Origin: JAUHWL01 sp964416385
Lineage (GTDB): Bacteria > Bacteroidota > Bacteroidia > Flavobacteriales > Schleiferiaceae
Length of the DNA: 34,037 nt
Assembly: GCA_964416385.1 (NCBI GenBank)
Contig: CAYQDW010000027.1
Location: 1 to 34,037, forward strand
Direction: 5' to 3'
Made by a program: the position numbers and the translations under genes. The notes under the pieces are model-generated. The model was not told the DNA's origin. It saw only the letters and a list, made by a program, of their open reading frames with translations, and did not search any database. This document shows, in pieces, positions 23,939-30,674 of the stretch; the first letter of the stretch is position 1, and the number at the start of each line of letters is the position of its first letter.

Positions 23939-23946
23939 CTAAAATA
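23939..23946 (-). promoter_or_regulatory. -7 element of mlaE, 4 nt before the ATG
   Basis: The minus strand reads TATTTTAG, 7 of 8 to TAnnTTTG, with only 4 bases to the ATG at 23934; this spacing predicts a leaderless transcript. Confidence 0.45.
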
Positions 23947-23993
23947 GCATGAAATTAGCATTGGCCTTCTGTTTACAAACATTTTCGGCAATG

Positions 23994-24001
23994 TATATTA
24001 G
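23994..24001 (+). promoter_or_regulatory. -7 element of the 45-aa lipoprotein gene, 5 nt before the ATG
   Basis: TATATTAG, 7 of 8 to TAnnTTTG, with five bases to the ATG at 24007. The spacing predicts a transcript starting at or next to the start codon. Confidence 0.45.
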
Positions 24002-24006
24002 CGGCT

Positions 24007-24144
24007 ATGCAGAAGTTAATCCGTATGTCTCTACTAATCACCACCTTGCTGGTTTTCTTGCTATTATCGGCTTGTGGTGCGGCCAAGCGCTGTGATTGTC
24101 CTTCTTTCGGAAATACACAAAACACCGTATTTACTGATGTTTGA
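24007..24144 (+). CDS. Small lipoprotein (45 aa), unknown function
   Basis: A short gene whose product starts MQKLIRMSLLITTLL, a basic N-terminus plus hydrophobic stretch, then the lipobox LLSAC (Cys23), followed by GAAKRCDCPSFG and a short polar tail. Only 22 residues would remain after signal peptidase II cleavage, with two further cysteines (CDC). Support for it as a real gene: a promoter-like element 5 nt upstream, an ideal lipobox, and an 8-nt overlap with the following SprT-like gene, suggesting translational coupling. Function unknown; anchoring in the inner or outer membrane cannot be decided. Confidence 0.75.
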   Translation: MQKLIRMSLLITTLLVFLLLSACGAAKRCDCPSFGNTQNTVFTDV

Positions 24145-24751
24145 CAAAATAGATCCATTTCTGCCACCAGGAGCCGTGAATATTGTTGCCGAGATACTTT
24201 CTGGGGAAAGTTTTCATTTGGTTATTACAAAACCGCGCAAAACTAAACTCGGTGATTTTAAGCCGCCTAAGCCAGGCGAAACGCCAAGATTAACAGTAAA
24301 TGGCAACCTAAATCCGTATTCATTCTTAATCACCTTGGTACATGAAATTGCCCATCTTAAAATTTGGAATACACATCGTAACAAGGTAAAACCCCACGGT
24401 GCAGAGTGGAAAAACATGTATAGTGATCTGTTATCGCGCTTTGTACAGGCAGGGGTATTTCCTGCAGAGATTGCAGAAGAGGTTACTAATCATGTGCTTA
24501 ATCCGGGGTATTCTTCTGTAACAGATCATCAACTTACATTGGCGTTACGCAAGTATGACGATCATCAAAATGTATTGCCAACCCTAGCTGAATTGCCAGA
24601 CGGGAGTCTTTTTTTACTCGCAAACCGAAAATTTAAACGTGGTGAAAAGCTTCGTAAACGTTATGTCTGTACAGATTTAGCCGATGGGCGAAAGTATCGC
24701 GTACATGCATTGGCGCAAGTATTGCCCATCACCTCTAACAATTTGCGCTAA
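24137..24751 (+). CDS. SprT-like domain zinc metalloprotein
   Basis: A 204-residue cytoplasmic protein with a SprT-like domain: HEIAH at about 69-73 (LVHEIAHLK) and a third ligand His at about 87 in KPHGAEWKNMY, the typical spacing. The C-terminal part (about 130-204) has LRKYDDHQ and GSLFLLANRKFKRGEKLRKRYVC in place of a classical four-Cys zinc ribbon. ATG 24137 is chosen because it overlaps the lipoprotein stop by 8 nt and begins at the family-like MFDKIDPFLPPG; the frame is open further upstream but in sequence that codes for the lipoprotein. The cellular role in bacteria is unclear. Confidence 0.88.
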   Translation: MFDKIDPFLPPGAVNIVAEILSGESFHLVITKPRKTKLGDFKPPKPGETPRLTVNGNLNPYSFLITLVHEIAHLKIWNTHRNKVKPHGAEWKNMYSDLLSRFVQAGVFPAEIAEEVTNHVLNPGYSSVTDHQLTLALRKYDDHQNVLPTLAELPDGSLFLLANRKFKRGEKLRKRYVCTDLADGRKYRVHALAQVLPITSNNLR

Positions 24752-24756
24752 TTTTG
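24749..24756 (+). promoter_or_regulatory. -7 promoter element of purK
   Basis: TAATTTTG fits TAnnTTTG exactly; its first three bases are the stop codon of the SprT-like gene. The purK ATG follows after 16 bases. Confidence 0.5.
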
Positions 24757-24772
24757 ACCGCAAATCTGCTTC

Positions 24773-25945
24773 ATGAAAGCCAATTTCTTTTCTACTGATT
24801 TTAAACTCGGAATTTTAGGTGGTGGACAGCTTGGTAAAATGCTGTTAACAGAAACCCGTAAATACGATATCTACACCTGCGTGCTCGACCCAAGTGCAGC
24901 GGCACCTTGCCGCATTGGGAGTAATGTTTTTGTGCAAGGAAGTCTAAATGATTTTGAAACGGTGTACAACTTTGGCAAAGGTGTTAATGCACTAACCATA
25001 GAAATTGAACATGTAAATGTGGATGCGTTAGAGCGTTTGGCACAAGAAGGCGTGGAGGTTCATCCGAGGCCATCATTGTTACGCATCATTCAAAATAAAG
25101 CTAGGCAGAAGAAGTTTTATGCGGATAACGACATCCCAACCTCTCGTTTTGCTACATATTCTACAAAACAAGAGGTGCTAAATGCTATTACTTCCGGAGA
25201 ATGGCCTTTGCCTTTTGTGTGGAAAAGTGCCGAAGGCGGCTATGATGGTTTTGGTGTTGCGGTGATACGTTCAGAAGAAGATCTACAACAGATTGGCGAA
25301 GGCCCTTGCCTGTTGGAGGAATATGTGCCTTTTGAGAAGGAGCTAAGCGTAATTGTTGCCCGAAATAAATCTGGTGAAACTGAAACTTTTCCAGTTGTGG
25401 AAATGGAATTTCACCCAACAGCTAATCAGGTTGAATATGTGCTTTGTCCGGCAGCAATTTCTAATGCACTTGCAGAAAAAGCACGCAGCATTGCCCTGAA
25501 AACCGCTCAAGCCTTTGATCTTACCGGTTTGTTGGCCGTAGAAATGTTTCTCACCAAAGACGGTCAGATTCTGGTAAATGAGGTTGCCCCAAGAACACAT
25601 AATAGCGGCCACCTCACCATAGAAAATAATTACACCAGCCAGTTTGAGCAACATCTGCGGGCCATACTAAACCTACCGTTGGGGAGTACAACTTTAAAAA
25701 CCCCGGCTGTAATGGCCAATCTAGTTGGTGCCGCGGGTTTTAAAGGCGATGTTGTATATGAAGGATATCAAGATTTATTGCACATGCCTGGTGTAAATAT
25801 TCATATTTATGGCAAGCGCGAAACCCGTCCGTTTAGAAAGATGGGCCATGTAACCGTGATAGGTGAAACTATAGAAGCGGCACGACAGATGGCAGAAAAA
25901 GCCAAAAATGGCATTATTGTAAAATCAAACAGTAAACAAGACTAA
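24773..25945 (+). CDS. purK: 5-(carboxyamino)imidazole ribonucleotide synthase
   Basis: ATP-grasp enzyme that carboxylates AIR to N5-CAIR with bicarbonate in purine synthesis. The 390-residue protein shows the N-terminal LGILGGGQLGKML, the central ATP-grasp strands PFVWKSAEGGYDGFGV and LLEEYVPFEKELSVIVAR, and the metal-binding VNEVAPRTHNSGHLTIE. Length is normal. It is followed by purE after 2 nt, an operon that supplies the two-step bacterial carboxylation route. Confidence 0.97.
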   Translation: MKANFFSTDFKLGILGGGQLGKMLLTETRKYDIYTCVLDPSAAAPCRIGSNVFVQGSLNDFETVYNFGKGVNALTIEIEHVNVDALERLAQEGVEVHPRPSLLRIIQNKARQKKFYADNDIPTSRFATYSTKQEVLNAITSGEWPLPFVWKSAEGGYDGFGVAVIRSEEDLQQIGEGPCLLEEYVPFEKELSVIVARNKSGETETFPVVEMEFHPTANQVEYVLCPAAISNALAEKARSIALKTAQAFDLTGLLAVEMFLTKDGQILVNEVAPRTHNSGHLTIENNYTSQFEQHLRAILNLPLGSTTLKTPAVMANLVGAAGFKGDVVYEGYQDLLHMPGVNIHIYGKRETRPFRKMGHVTVIGETIEAARQMAEKAKNGIIVKSNSKQD

Positions 25946-25947
25946 TC

Positions 25948-26427
25948 ATGATCGGAATAATAATGGGCAGCAAAAGCGACTTACCTGTAATGCAGCAGGC
26001 TGCCGAGGTTTTGGATGAACTCAACGTTCCTTATGAAATAACCATAGTGAGTGCCCACCGCACCCCGGAACGCATGTTTGATTACGCCAAAAACGCCCAC
26101 ACGCGTGGCATAAAGGCCATTATTGCCGGTGCCGGTGGCGCAGCCCATCTGCCCGGTATGGTAGCCTCTCTTTCGCCACTGCCGGTTATAGGTGTGCCCG
26201 TAAAAAGTCGCAACAGCATAGATGGCTGGGATAGCATTCTCAGCATCTTGCAAATGCCTGCCGGTGTTCCTGTAGCTACGGTAGCGTTAGACGGTGCCAA
26301 AAATGCGGGCATTCTGGCTGCGCAGATTGTGGGTAGCCATGATGCACAGGTGCTGGAAAATCTCATCGCCTACAAAGAGAGCCTGAAAGAAAAAGTGCTT
26401 AAAAGTGCCCGGGAGTTGGAGGGATAA
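25948..26427 (+). CDS. purE: N5-carboxyaminoimidazole ribonucleotide mutase
   Basis: Converts N5-CAIR to CAIR, following PurK. The 159-residue protein has GSKSDLPVM near the N-terminus, SAHRTPERM (about 35-43, active-site His) and AGAGGAAHLPGM (about 65-76), all diagnostic of class I PurE. It begins 2 nt after purK. Confidence 0.97.
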   Translation: MIGIIMGSKSDLPVMQQAAEVLDELNVPYEITIVSAHRTPERMFDYAKNAHTRGIKAIIAGAGGAAHLPGMVASLSPLPVIGVPVKSRNSIDGWDSILSILQMPAGVPVATVALDGAKNAGILAAQIVGSHDAQVLENLIAYKESLKEKVLKSARELEG

Positions 26428-26502
26428 ACACCTCCTGACTTTTATTTTTTTCCTCGCTTGCCATGAATCTTCCTTATGCCTCACGCTGATTTTAGCACGA
26501 AT

Positions 26503-26520
26503 CGCTTTATTTTTAAAGCG
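26503..26520. other. Small perfect hairpin between purE and the next gene
   Basis: CGCTTTA (26503-26509) pairs with TAAAGCG (26514-26520) around a TTTT loop. No T run follows on either strand, so it is not a clear terminator. It lies 21 bases before the ATG at 26542. Confidence 0.4.
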
Positions 26521-26541
26521 CAATAACCAAAATTTAACCGT

Positions 26542-27174
26542 ATGAGGGCAATTCTTCTGTTTGCAACACTCGTTGTGTGTAACAATGTATATGGCATTTA
26601 TGTAAAGACCATGTTTAAAGGGGAGCCAGACCCTGAAAATACGTGCTGTATAGAACTGGCGCATTTGTATTTTACTAATAATCACCAGTACATCGCCATG
26701 GGCACATCTTTTGCCAGTTTAGATGCCAAACTGTGCTGTGAAAACCAACTCAATGAAGTAAAAATTGACAGTACCACCATCAGTCAATTTCAATTAGATA
26801 GTTTAGAAAAGGTTAATGCCTTTAACAAATCAGCTGCATTTAAGCAAAGCGTAGGGCAAGCCATGCTTAAATATCGCCTGACGCTTGAAGGTAAAAAAGG
26901 GAAGATTGAGGTTACACAAAATCCGGTTTCGGGTAAACTCATTTTGCATTTTACTGCGAGCGAGGCAGGAACCATGCGCCTTTCTGTAGAGCCTGTTAAC
27001 AACAATAATGTGTTTTATGACGATGTTGAGGTTACTGCCGGCAAGAATGAAATGGAGATCAATTATGTGCCCTATGTGGCGGACGCGCATAGAGATCCTT
27101 TTATGACCTATTTGATCGTGTTGCTTAACGAGAACGAAATGCTTGGCGTTACCTACCAGCATAAGTTTCGTTAG
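26542..27174 (+). CDS. Secreted protein of unknown function with two Cys-Cys pairs
   Basis: I do not recognise this 210-residue protein. A signal peptide is visible (MRAILLFATLVV to about residue 18). The mature part has two adjacent-cysteine pairs, at 35-36 (ENTCCIEL) and 65-66 (AKLCCENQ), and a beta-rich C-terminal half (about 105-210: LTLEGKKGKIEV, GKLILHFTAS, TMRLSVEPV). It is likely periplasmic or surface-exposed. It follows purE by 114 bases, with a small hairpin between. Its TAG stop interlocks with the TAA of the convergent pabB gene (4-nt overlap). Confidence 0.8.
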   Translation: MRAILLFATLVVCNNVYGIYVKTMFKGEPDPENTCCIELAHLYFTNNHQYIAMGTSFASLDAKLCCENQLNEVKIDSTTISQFQLDSLEKVNAFNKSAAFKQSVGQAMLKYRLTLEGKKGKIEVTQNPVSGKLILHFTASEAGTMRLSVEPVNNNNVFYDDVEVTAGKNEMEINYVPYVADAHRDPFMTYLIVLLNENEMLGVTYQHKFR

Positions 27175-28427
27175 TGAAACAACCCCATCAGCGCCTCTGC
27201 TTTCAGTAAACATTCATCATATTCTGCTTCGGCATTGGCCAAAATGGTAATGGCGCCACCTACACTTAGTGACAGGTATTGGCTTTGCTTATTGTAAATC
27301 AGGCTGCGTATAACCACATTAAAATCAAAGTCGCCTTTGGGGGTGATGTAACCGATGGCCCCAGAATAGATGCCGCGCTTGTGTACTTCAAATTCCTCGA
27401 TCAATTGCATGGCGCGTACTTTTGGGGCGCCCGTCATGCTGCCCATCGGGAAGCTGGCTTTTAGTACATCTGCCCAGGTTTTTTCGTTGGCCAAGGTTCC
27501 CTTTACGGTGCTTATCAGCTGGTGCACGGTGGGGAAGGTGTGTACGCCAAAAAGTTCGGGTACATGCACGCTTGCTTTGGCAGCCACGCGACTCAGGTCG
27601 TTTCGTACCAAATCCACGATCATCACATTTTCGGCACGCTCTTTTACAGATTCATGCAGGTGCTTTTTGATCTGCTCGTCTTCAGTAGGGTTGCTGCTTC
27701 TGCGTGCTGTACCTTTTATAGGTTGCGATATGAGTTCATCCCCCAGTTTTTGCAGGTAGCGCTCGGGGCTGGCACACATAACGGCATGATGGGGTAGGTT
27801 TAAGAAGGCTGCAAAAGGCGGATGTGCTTTGCGGTTCAAGGCGGCAAATGTGGCTGCAGGGTCAATGTTGGCGCATTCAACAAAAAATTCCTGGCAGAAA
27901 TTCACTTCGTAAATATCACCGCGCTGAATATGTTCTTGCAGTCCTTTTACACGTTGCAAATAGTTTTCGCGGGCCAGGCGGGCCGTAAAGTCAAGTTTGG
28001 GTAATGCAGCAAAATCGGCTTTTGTGCTGATGATCTGCCGATAAAGTTCGTGGTCATCGCCATTGGTTTCCAGGTGCAGCACGCCATCGCGCAGGTAACC
28101 CACAATTTCGGGCTCAAAAAAGTAGAGCGGGGGAGCTTCTACGTTATCCGGGTGCCGTGAATGCAGTTTTTCCAAGTCATTCTTTACATCATAGCTAACA
28201 TACCCAAACAACCAGGATGGTTTCTCCTCCCAAAGCTGATATAGTGAATCCAAAAAATTCGCATCAGGTTGAATGATCCGTTTCGCGCCTGCCGCAAATA
28301 ACAGATCATATTGGTGGTATGGGTCTGGGTATTCATTGCCAGGATATACCGCAAAATGCTCAAGCTGCCCACCCCAAGCAAGTAGTTTGTTTAGAAATTC
28401 AGTAAGTGTGATATCTAGGCGGAACAT
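27171..28427 (-). CDS. pabB: Aminodeoxychorismate synthase component I
   Basis: Makes 4-amino-4-deoxychorismate from chorismate for p-aminobenzoate and folate. The 418-residue protein has the chorismate-utilising fold; PIKGTARR carries Lys238, the active-site lysine that marks PabB, whereas TrpE has Ala there (PIAGT). Other motifs are GDIYEVNFCQEF (about 170-181), ERAENVMIVDLVRNDLSRV, FPMGSMTGAPKVRAM and GIYSGAIGY. No glutaminase domain is fused. It lies downstream of lpdA on the same strand but behind a terminator, with its own promoter-like element at 28432-28439 only 4 nt before the ATG. Confidence 0.93.
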   Translation of the reverse strand: MFRLDITLTEFLNKLLAWGGQLEHFAVYPGNEYPDPYHQYDLLFAAGAKRIIQPDANFLDSLYQLWEEKPSWLFGYVSYDVKNDLEKLHSRHPDNVEAPPLYFFEPEIVGYLRDGVLHLETNGDDHELYRQIISTKADFAALPKLDFTARLARENYLQRVKGLQEHIQRGDIYEVNFCQEFFVECANIDPAATFAALNRKAHPPFAAFLNLPHHAVMCASPERYLQKLGDELISQPIKGTARRSSNPTEDEQIKKHLHESVKERAENVMIVDLVRNDLSRVAAKASVHVPELFGVHTFPTVHQLISTVKGTLANEKTWADVLKASFPMGSMTGAPKVRAMQLIEEFEVHKRGIYSGAIGYITPKGDFDFNVVIRSLIYNKQSQYLSLSVGGAITILANAEAEYDECLLKAEALMGLFH

Positions 28428-28431
28428 GCTG

Positions 28432-28439
28432 CGAATATA
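28432..28439 (-). promoter_or_regulatory. -7 element of pabB, 4 nt before the ATG
   Basis: The minus strand reads TATATTCG then CAGC then ATG. The octamer is the same as in other promoters of this window; the 4-nt gap predicts a leaderless mRNA. Confidence 0.5.
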
Positions 28440-28454
28440 GTTTGCTTGGTAACT

Positions 28455-28479
28455 AAAAAGCCCCGCATCTGCAGGGCTT
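28455..28479 (-). terminator. Rho-independent terminator after lpdA
   Basis: On the minus strand AAGCCCTGC and GCGGGGCTT form a 9-bp stem (one G-U pair) with a 4-nt loop, followed by Ts. It separates lpdA from pabB on the same strand. Confidence 0.85.
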
Positions 28480-28480
28480 C

Positions 28481-28515
28481 TTAAGTTTTAGATTTTAAAT
28501 CTTCAATTTTCAAAC
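28481..28515. repeat. AT-rich heptad-like repeat at the lpdA stop codon
   Basis: Five consecutive 7-bp units, TTAAGTT, TTAGATT, TTAAATC, TTCAATT and TTCAAAC, cover the lpdA stop codon (28510-28512). All begin TT; the AT richness makes chance similarity more likely than at 1-98 or 30647. Confidence 0.4.
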
Positions 28516-29913
28516 ATGCAACGCCCGCTTGTCCGTAGCATCCAAAGCGGCCTCTTTAATGGCCTCAGTGTAGGTTGGGTGGCCATGACTCATGCGGGCA
28601 ATGTCTTCGGCACTGGCGCGGAATTCCATGGCGGTAACGCCTTCCATGATCAGGTCGGCAGCACGGGCGGCAATGATATGCATACCCAATACTTCATCCG
28701 TTTCTGCATCGGCAAGAATCTTCACCAAACCATCAACATCCATGCTGGCACGGCTGCGCCCCAGAGCACGCATCGGGAACTGCCCAACCTTGTATTTGGT
28801 TCCGGCTTCCTTCAATTCTTGCTCCGTTTTACCAACCCCGGCAACTTCCGGCCAGGTGTATACGATGTTTGGAATCAGGTTGTAGTTTATGTGTGGCTTT
28901 TGTCCGGCCAATTGCTCGGCAACCAGCACACCTTCTTCTTCTGCTTTGTGGGCCAGCATGGCACCGCGCACCACATCGCCAATGGCGTAAATGTTGGTAA
29001 TGTTGGTCTGCAGGTGGTCATTAACCACAACACGACCTCTTTCATCGGTTTTTACACCGGCTTTGTCTAATCCTAAACCATCTGTGTAAGGTTTGCGACC
29101 AACTGAAACCAGACAGTAATCACCGGTAAAGGTTACTTCCTCGCCTTTCTTGTTGGTAGCGGTTACGGTAACCTCATTGCCTTTGCGCGTTACCTTGCTC
29201 ACTTTGTGGCTCAGGTTAAAGTTTATCCCGCTCTTCTTAAGCGTGCGCTGCAATTCCTTGCCCATGCTTACATCCATTGTCGGGATGATGCTGTCCATAA
29301 ATTCAACAACGGTTACCTCACTGCCAAGGCGCTTGTATACCGAACCGAGTTCAAGGCCAATTACACCACCGCCAATCACGATGAGGTGCTTAGGTATTTC
29401 CTTCAATTTCAGCGCTTCGGTAGAGGAGATGATGCGCTCTTTGTCGAATTTGGCAAAGGGCAATTCAATGGGTTTGCTACCTGTGGCGATGATGATATTT
29501 TTCGCTTCCAGGGTTTCTTCACCACCTTCATTTTTGGCCACCTTAACGTGAGTGGCATCCACAAAGCTACCGAGGCCGTTGTACACGTCAATTTTATTCT
29601 TTTTCATCAGGTAGGCAACACCATCGCAGGTTTGGTCTACCACGCCTTGCTTGCGAGCAATCATTTGGGCAAAATCGATTGTTGGTTTTTCAACCTGAAT
29701 GCCGTGCTCAGCAAACTCATGCACTGCTTTGCTGTAATGCTCAGAACTATCTAAAAGCGCTTTGCTAGGGATGCAGCCCACGTTAAGGCAGGTGCCACCA
29801 AGGGTGCTGTATTTTTCTATGATTGCGGTTTTCATGCCCAGTTGCGCGCAGCGAATGGCGCTAACGTAGCCACCGGGGCCAGAACCGATTATGATTACAT
29901 CGTACTTACTCAT
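28510..29913 (-). CDS. lpdA: Dihydrolipoyl dehydrogenase
   Basis: FAD enzyme (E3) that reoxidises dihydrolipoamide with NAD+ in the 2-oxo acid dehydrogenase and glycine cleavage complexes. The 467-residue protein has GSGPGGYVSA (10-19), the redox disulfide GGTCLNVGC (Cys42, Cys47), the NAD-binding GGGVIGLELGSVYKRLG, TNITNIYAIGDVVRG, and the C-terminal HGHPTYTE with the His445-Glu450 pair. All catalytic residues are present. It is monocistronic, with TACCTTTG upstream and a strong terminator; the E1 and E2 partners lie elsewhere. Confidence 0.97.
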   Translation of the reverse strand: MSKYDVIIIGSGPGGYVSAIRCAQLGMKTAIIEKYSTLGGTCLNVGCIPSKALLDSSEHYSKAVHEFAEHGIQVEKPTIDFAQMIARKQGVVDQTCDGVAYLMKKNKIDVYNGLGSFVDATHVKVAKNEGGEETLEAKNIIIATGSKPIELPFAKFDKERIISSTEALKLKEIPKHLIVIGGGVIGLELGSVYKRLGSEVTVVEFMDSIIPTMDVSMGKELQRTLKKSGINFNLSHKVSKVTRKGNEVTVTATNKKGEEVTFTGDYCLVSVGRKPYTDGLGLDKAGVKTDERGRVVVNDHLQTNITNIYAIGDVVRGAMLAHKAEEEGVLVAEQLAGQKPHINYNLIPNIVYTWPEVAGVGKTEQELKEAGTKYKVGQFPMRALGRSRASMDVDGLVKILADAETDEVLGMHIIAARAADLIMEGVTAMEFRASAEDIARMSHGHPTYTEAIKEAALDATDKRALHV

Positions 29914-29935
29914 GGTATGTTTTTAATTGGGTTAG

Positions 29936-29943
29936 CAAAGGTA
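29936..29943 (-). promoter_or_regulatory. -7 promoter element of lpdA
   Basis: The minus strand reads TACCTTTG, a full match to TAnnTTTG and identical to the aroB element, 22 bases before the ATG at 29913. Confidence 0.55.
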
Positions 29944-29978
29944 ATTTTCGTGGTGGTTTTACACCTAATTACCTTATT

Positions 29979-30027
29979 GGATTTGACTATGAGGATTTAA
30001 GATTAAAAATTTAAGCTTTAAAAGCAT
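29979..30027. repeat. AT-rich heptad-like stretch between lpdA and the lipoprotein gene
   Basis: Seven 7-bp blocks from GGATTTG, ACTATGA, GGATTTA through AGATTAA, AAATTTA, AGCTTTA keep a similar pattern. The unit GGATTTA resembles those at 1-98. Low sequence complexity makes this weaker evidence. Confidence 0.35.
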
Positions 30028-30062
30028 CATTAAGGCAGTAAAAGGAAATCCTTAGCTTATTC

Positions 30063-30563
30063 TCAATTTCTGTAGAGCATAGCTTGTACTTTTTCATGTA
30101 AGATGACTTTTGCTCCACTTTTGTTTGAATGCCAATCCGCCATTTCAAAATAGCAGTTCAACGTATCGCTGCCTAGTTGGATAAACAGTTCGTCATACGT
30201 GTAATGAGAAAAATCTTGAAACGAATAATCAGTAGTATCATCTTTCAATTCATCCCAATGGTTAGCAATATATCGCCAAGGAAAATTCCAGGTTTTGTCC
30301 ACTGTGTCTATTCTGTTGTTATTGCCATAAATTATTGCTTTTGTGGATCTCCCGACCTTGCTAAATAGAATTACTCTTCCTCCTTGGTTTGTGGGGCAAT
30401 TTGAACTGCCCGATGAATAAATGACCAATGTGTCAGAATCAGTTGAGGTGTGTAAGATTTCAGTTTTTGTTTTGGGCACATCTAGAAATATTGGATCTGA
30501 CAACCTCTTGTTTGCAGAACAGCCAAGCAACGCTAACACCGATAGAATGATTAGACTTTTCAT
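30063..30563 (-). CDS. Small lipoprotein of unknown function
   Basis: A 166-residue predicted lipoprotein: signal MKSLIILSVLALLGC with lipobox LLGC (Cys15), followed by SANKRLSDP. The mature part is beta-rich (TEILHTSTDSDTLVIYSSG, GGRVILFSKVGRSTKAIIYG) and contains aromatic and Asp-rich segments (DDTTDYSFQDFSHYTYDEL). I recognise no family. Ser follows the lipid-modified Cys, so sorting to the outer membrane is plausible. It stands alone between lpdA and lnt, both on the same strand. Confidence 0.75.
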   Translation of the reverse strand: MKSLIILSVLALLGCSANKRLSDPIFLDVPKTKTEILHTSTDSDTLVIYSSGSSNCPTNQGGRVILFSKVGRSTKAIIYGNNNRIDTVDKTWNFPWRYIANHWDELKDDTTDYSFQDFSHYTYDELFIQLGSDTLNCYFEMADWHSNKSGAKVILHEKVQAMLYRN

Positions 30564-30646
30564 TTAGGAAAAATATCAGATCAAGATAGAGACACCATTT
30601 TTAATATTTGGTTGTTTGAAATTAATACGCATTACATTTTAGAACA

Positions 30647-30674
30647 ATCGTCTATCGTCTATCAGCCATCGACT
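30647..30674. repeat. Heptad repeat abutting the lnt stop codon
   Basis: Four 7-bp units, ATCGTCT, ATCGTCT, ATCAGCC and ATCGACT, end exactly at the base next to the lnt stop codon (30675-30677, minus strand TGA). The units share ATC at positions 1-3. Confidence 0.75.

Noticed and set aside
24074..24136. Upstream extension of the SprT-like protein
   Set aside because: These bases encode the lipoprotein in another frame; the protein likeness begins at ATG 24137.
28516..29754. Several long plus-strand frames opposite lpdA (up to 184 codons)
   Set aside because: They mirror a well-conserved enzyme gene, have compositions typical of antisense shadows and no promoter or family motif.
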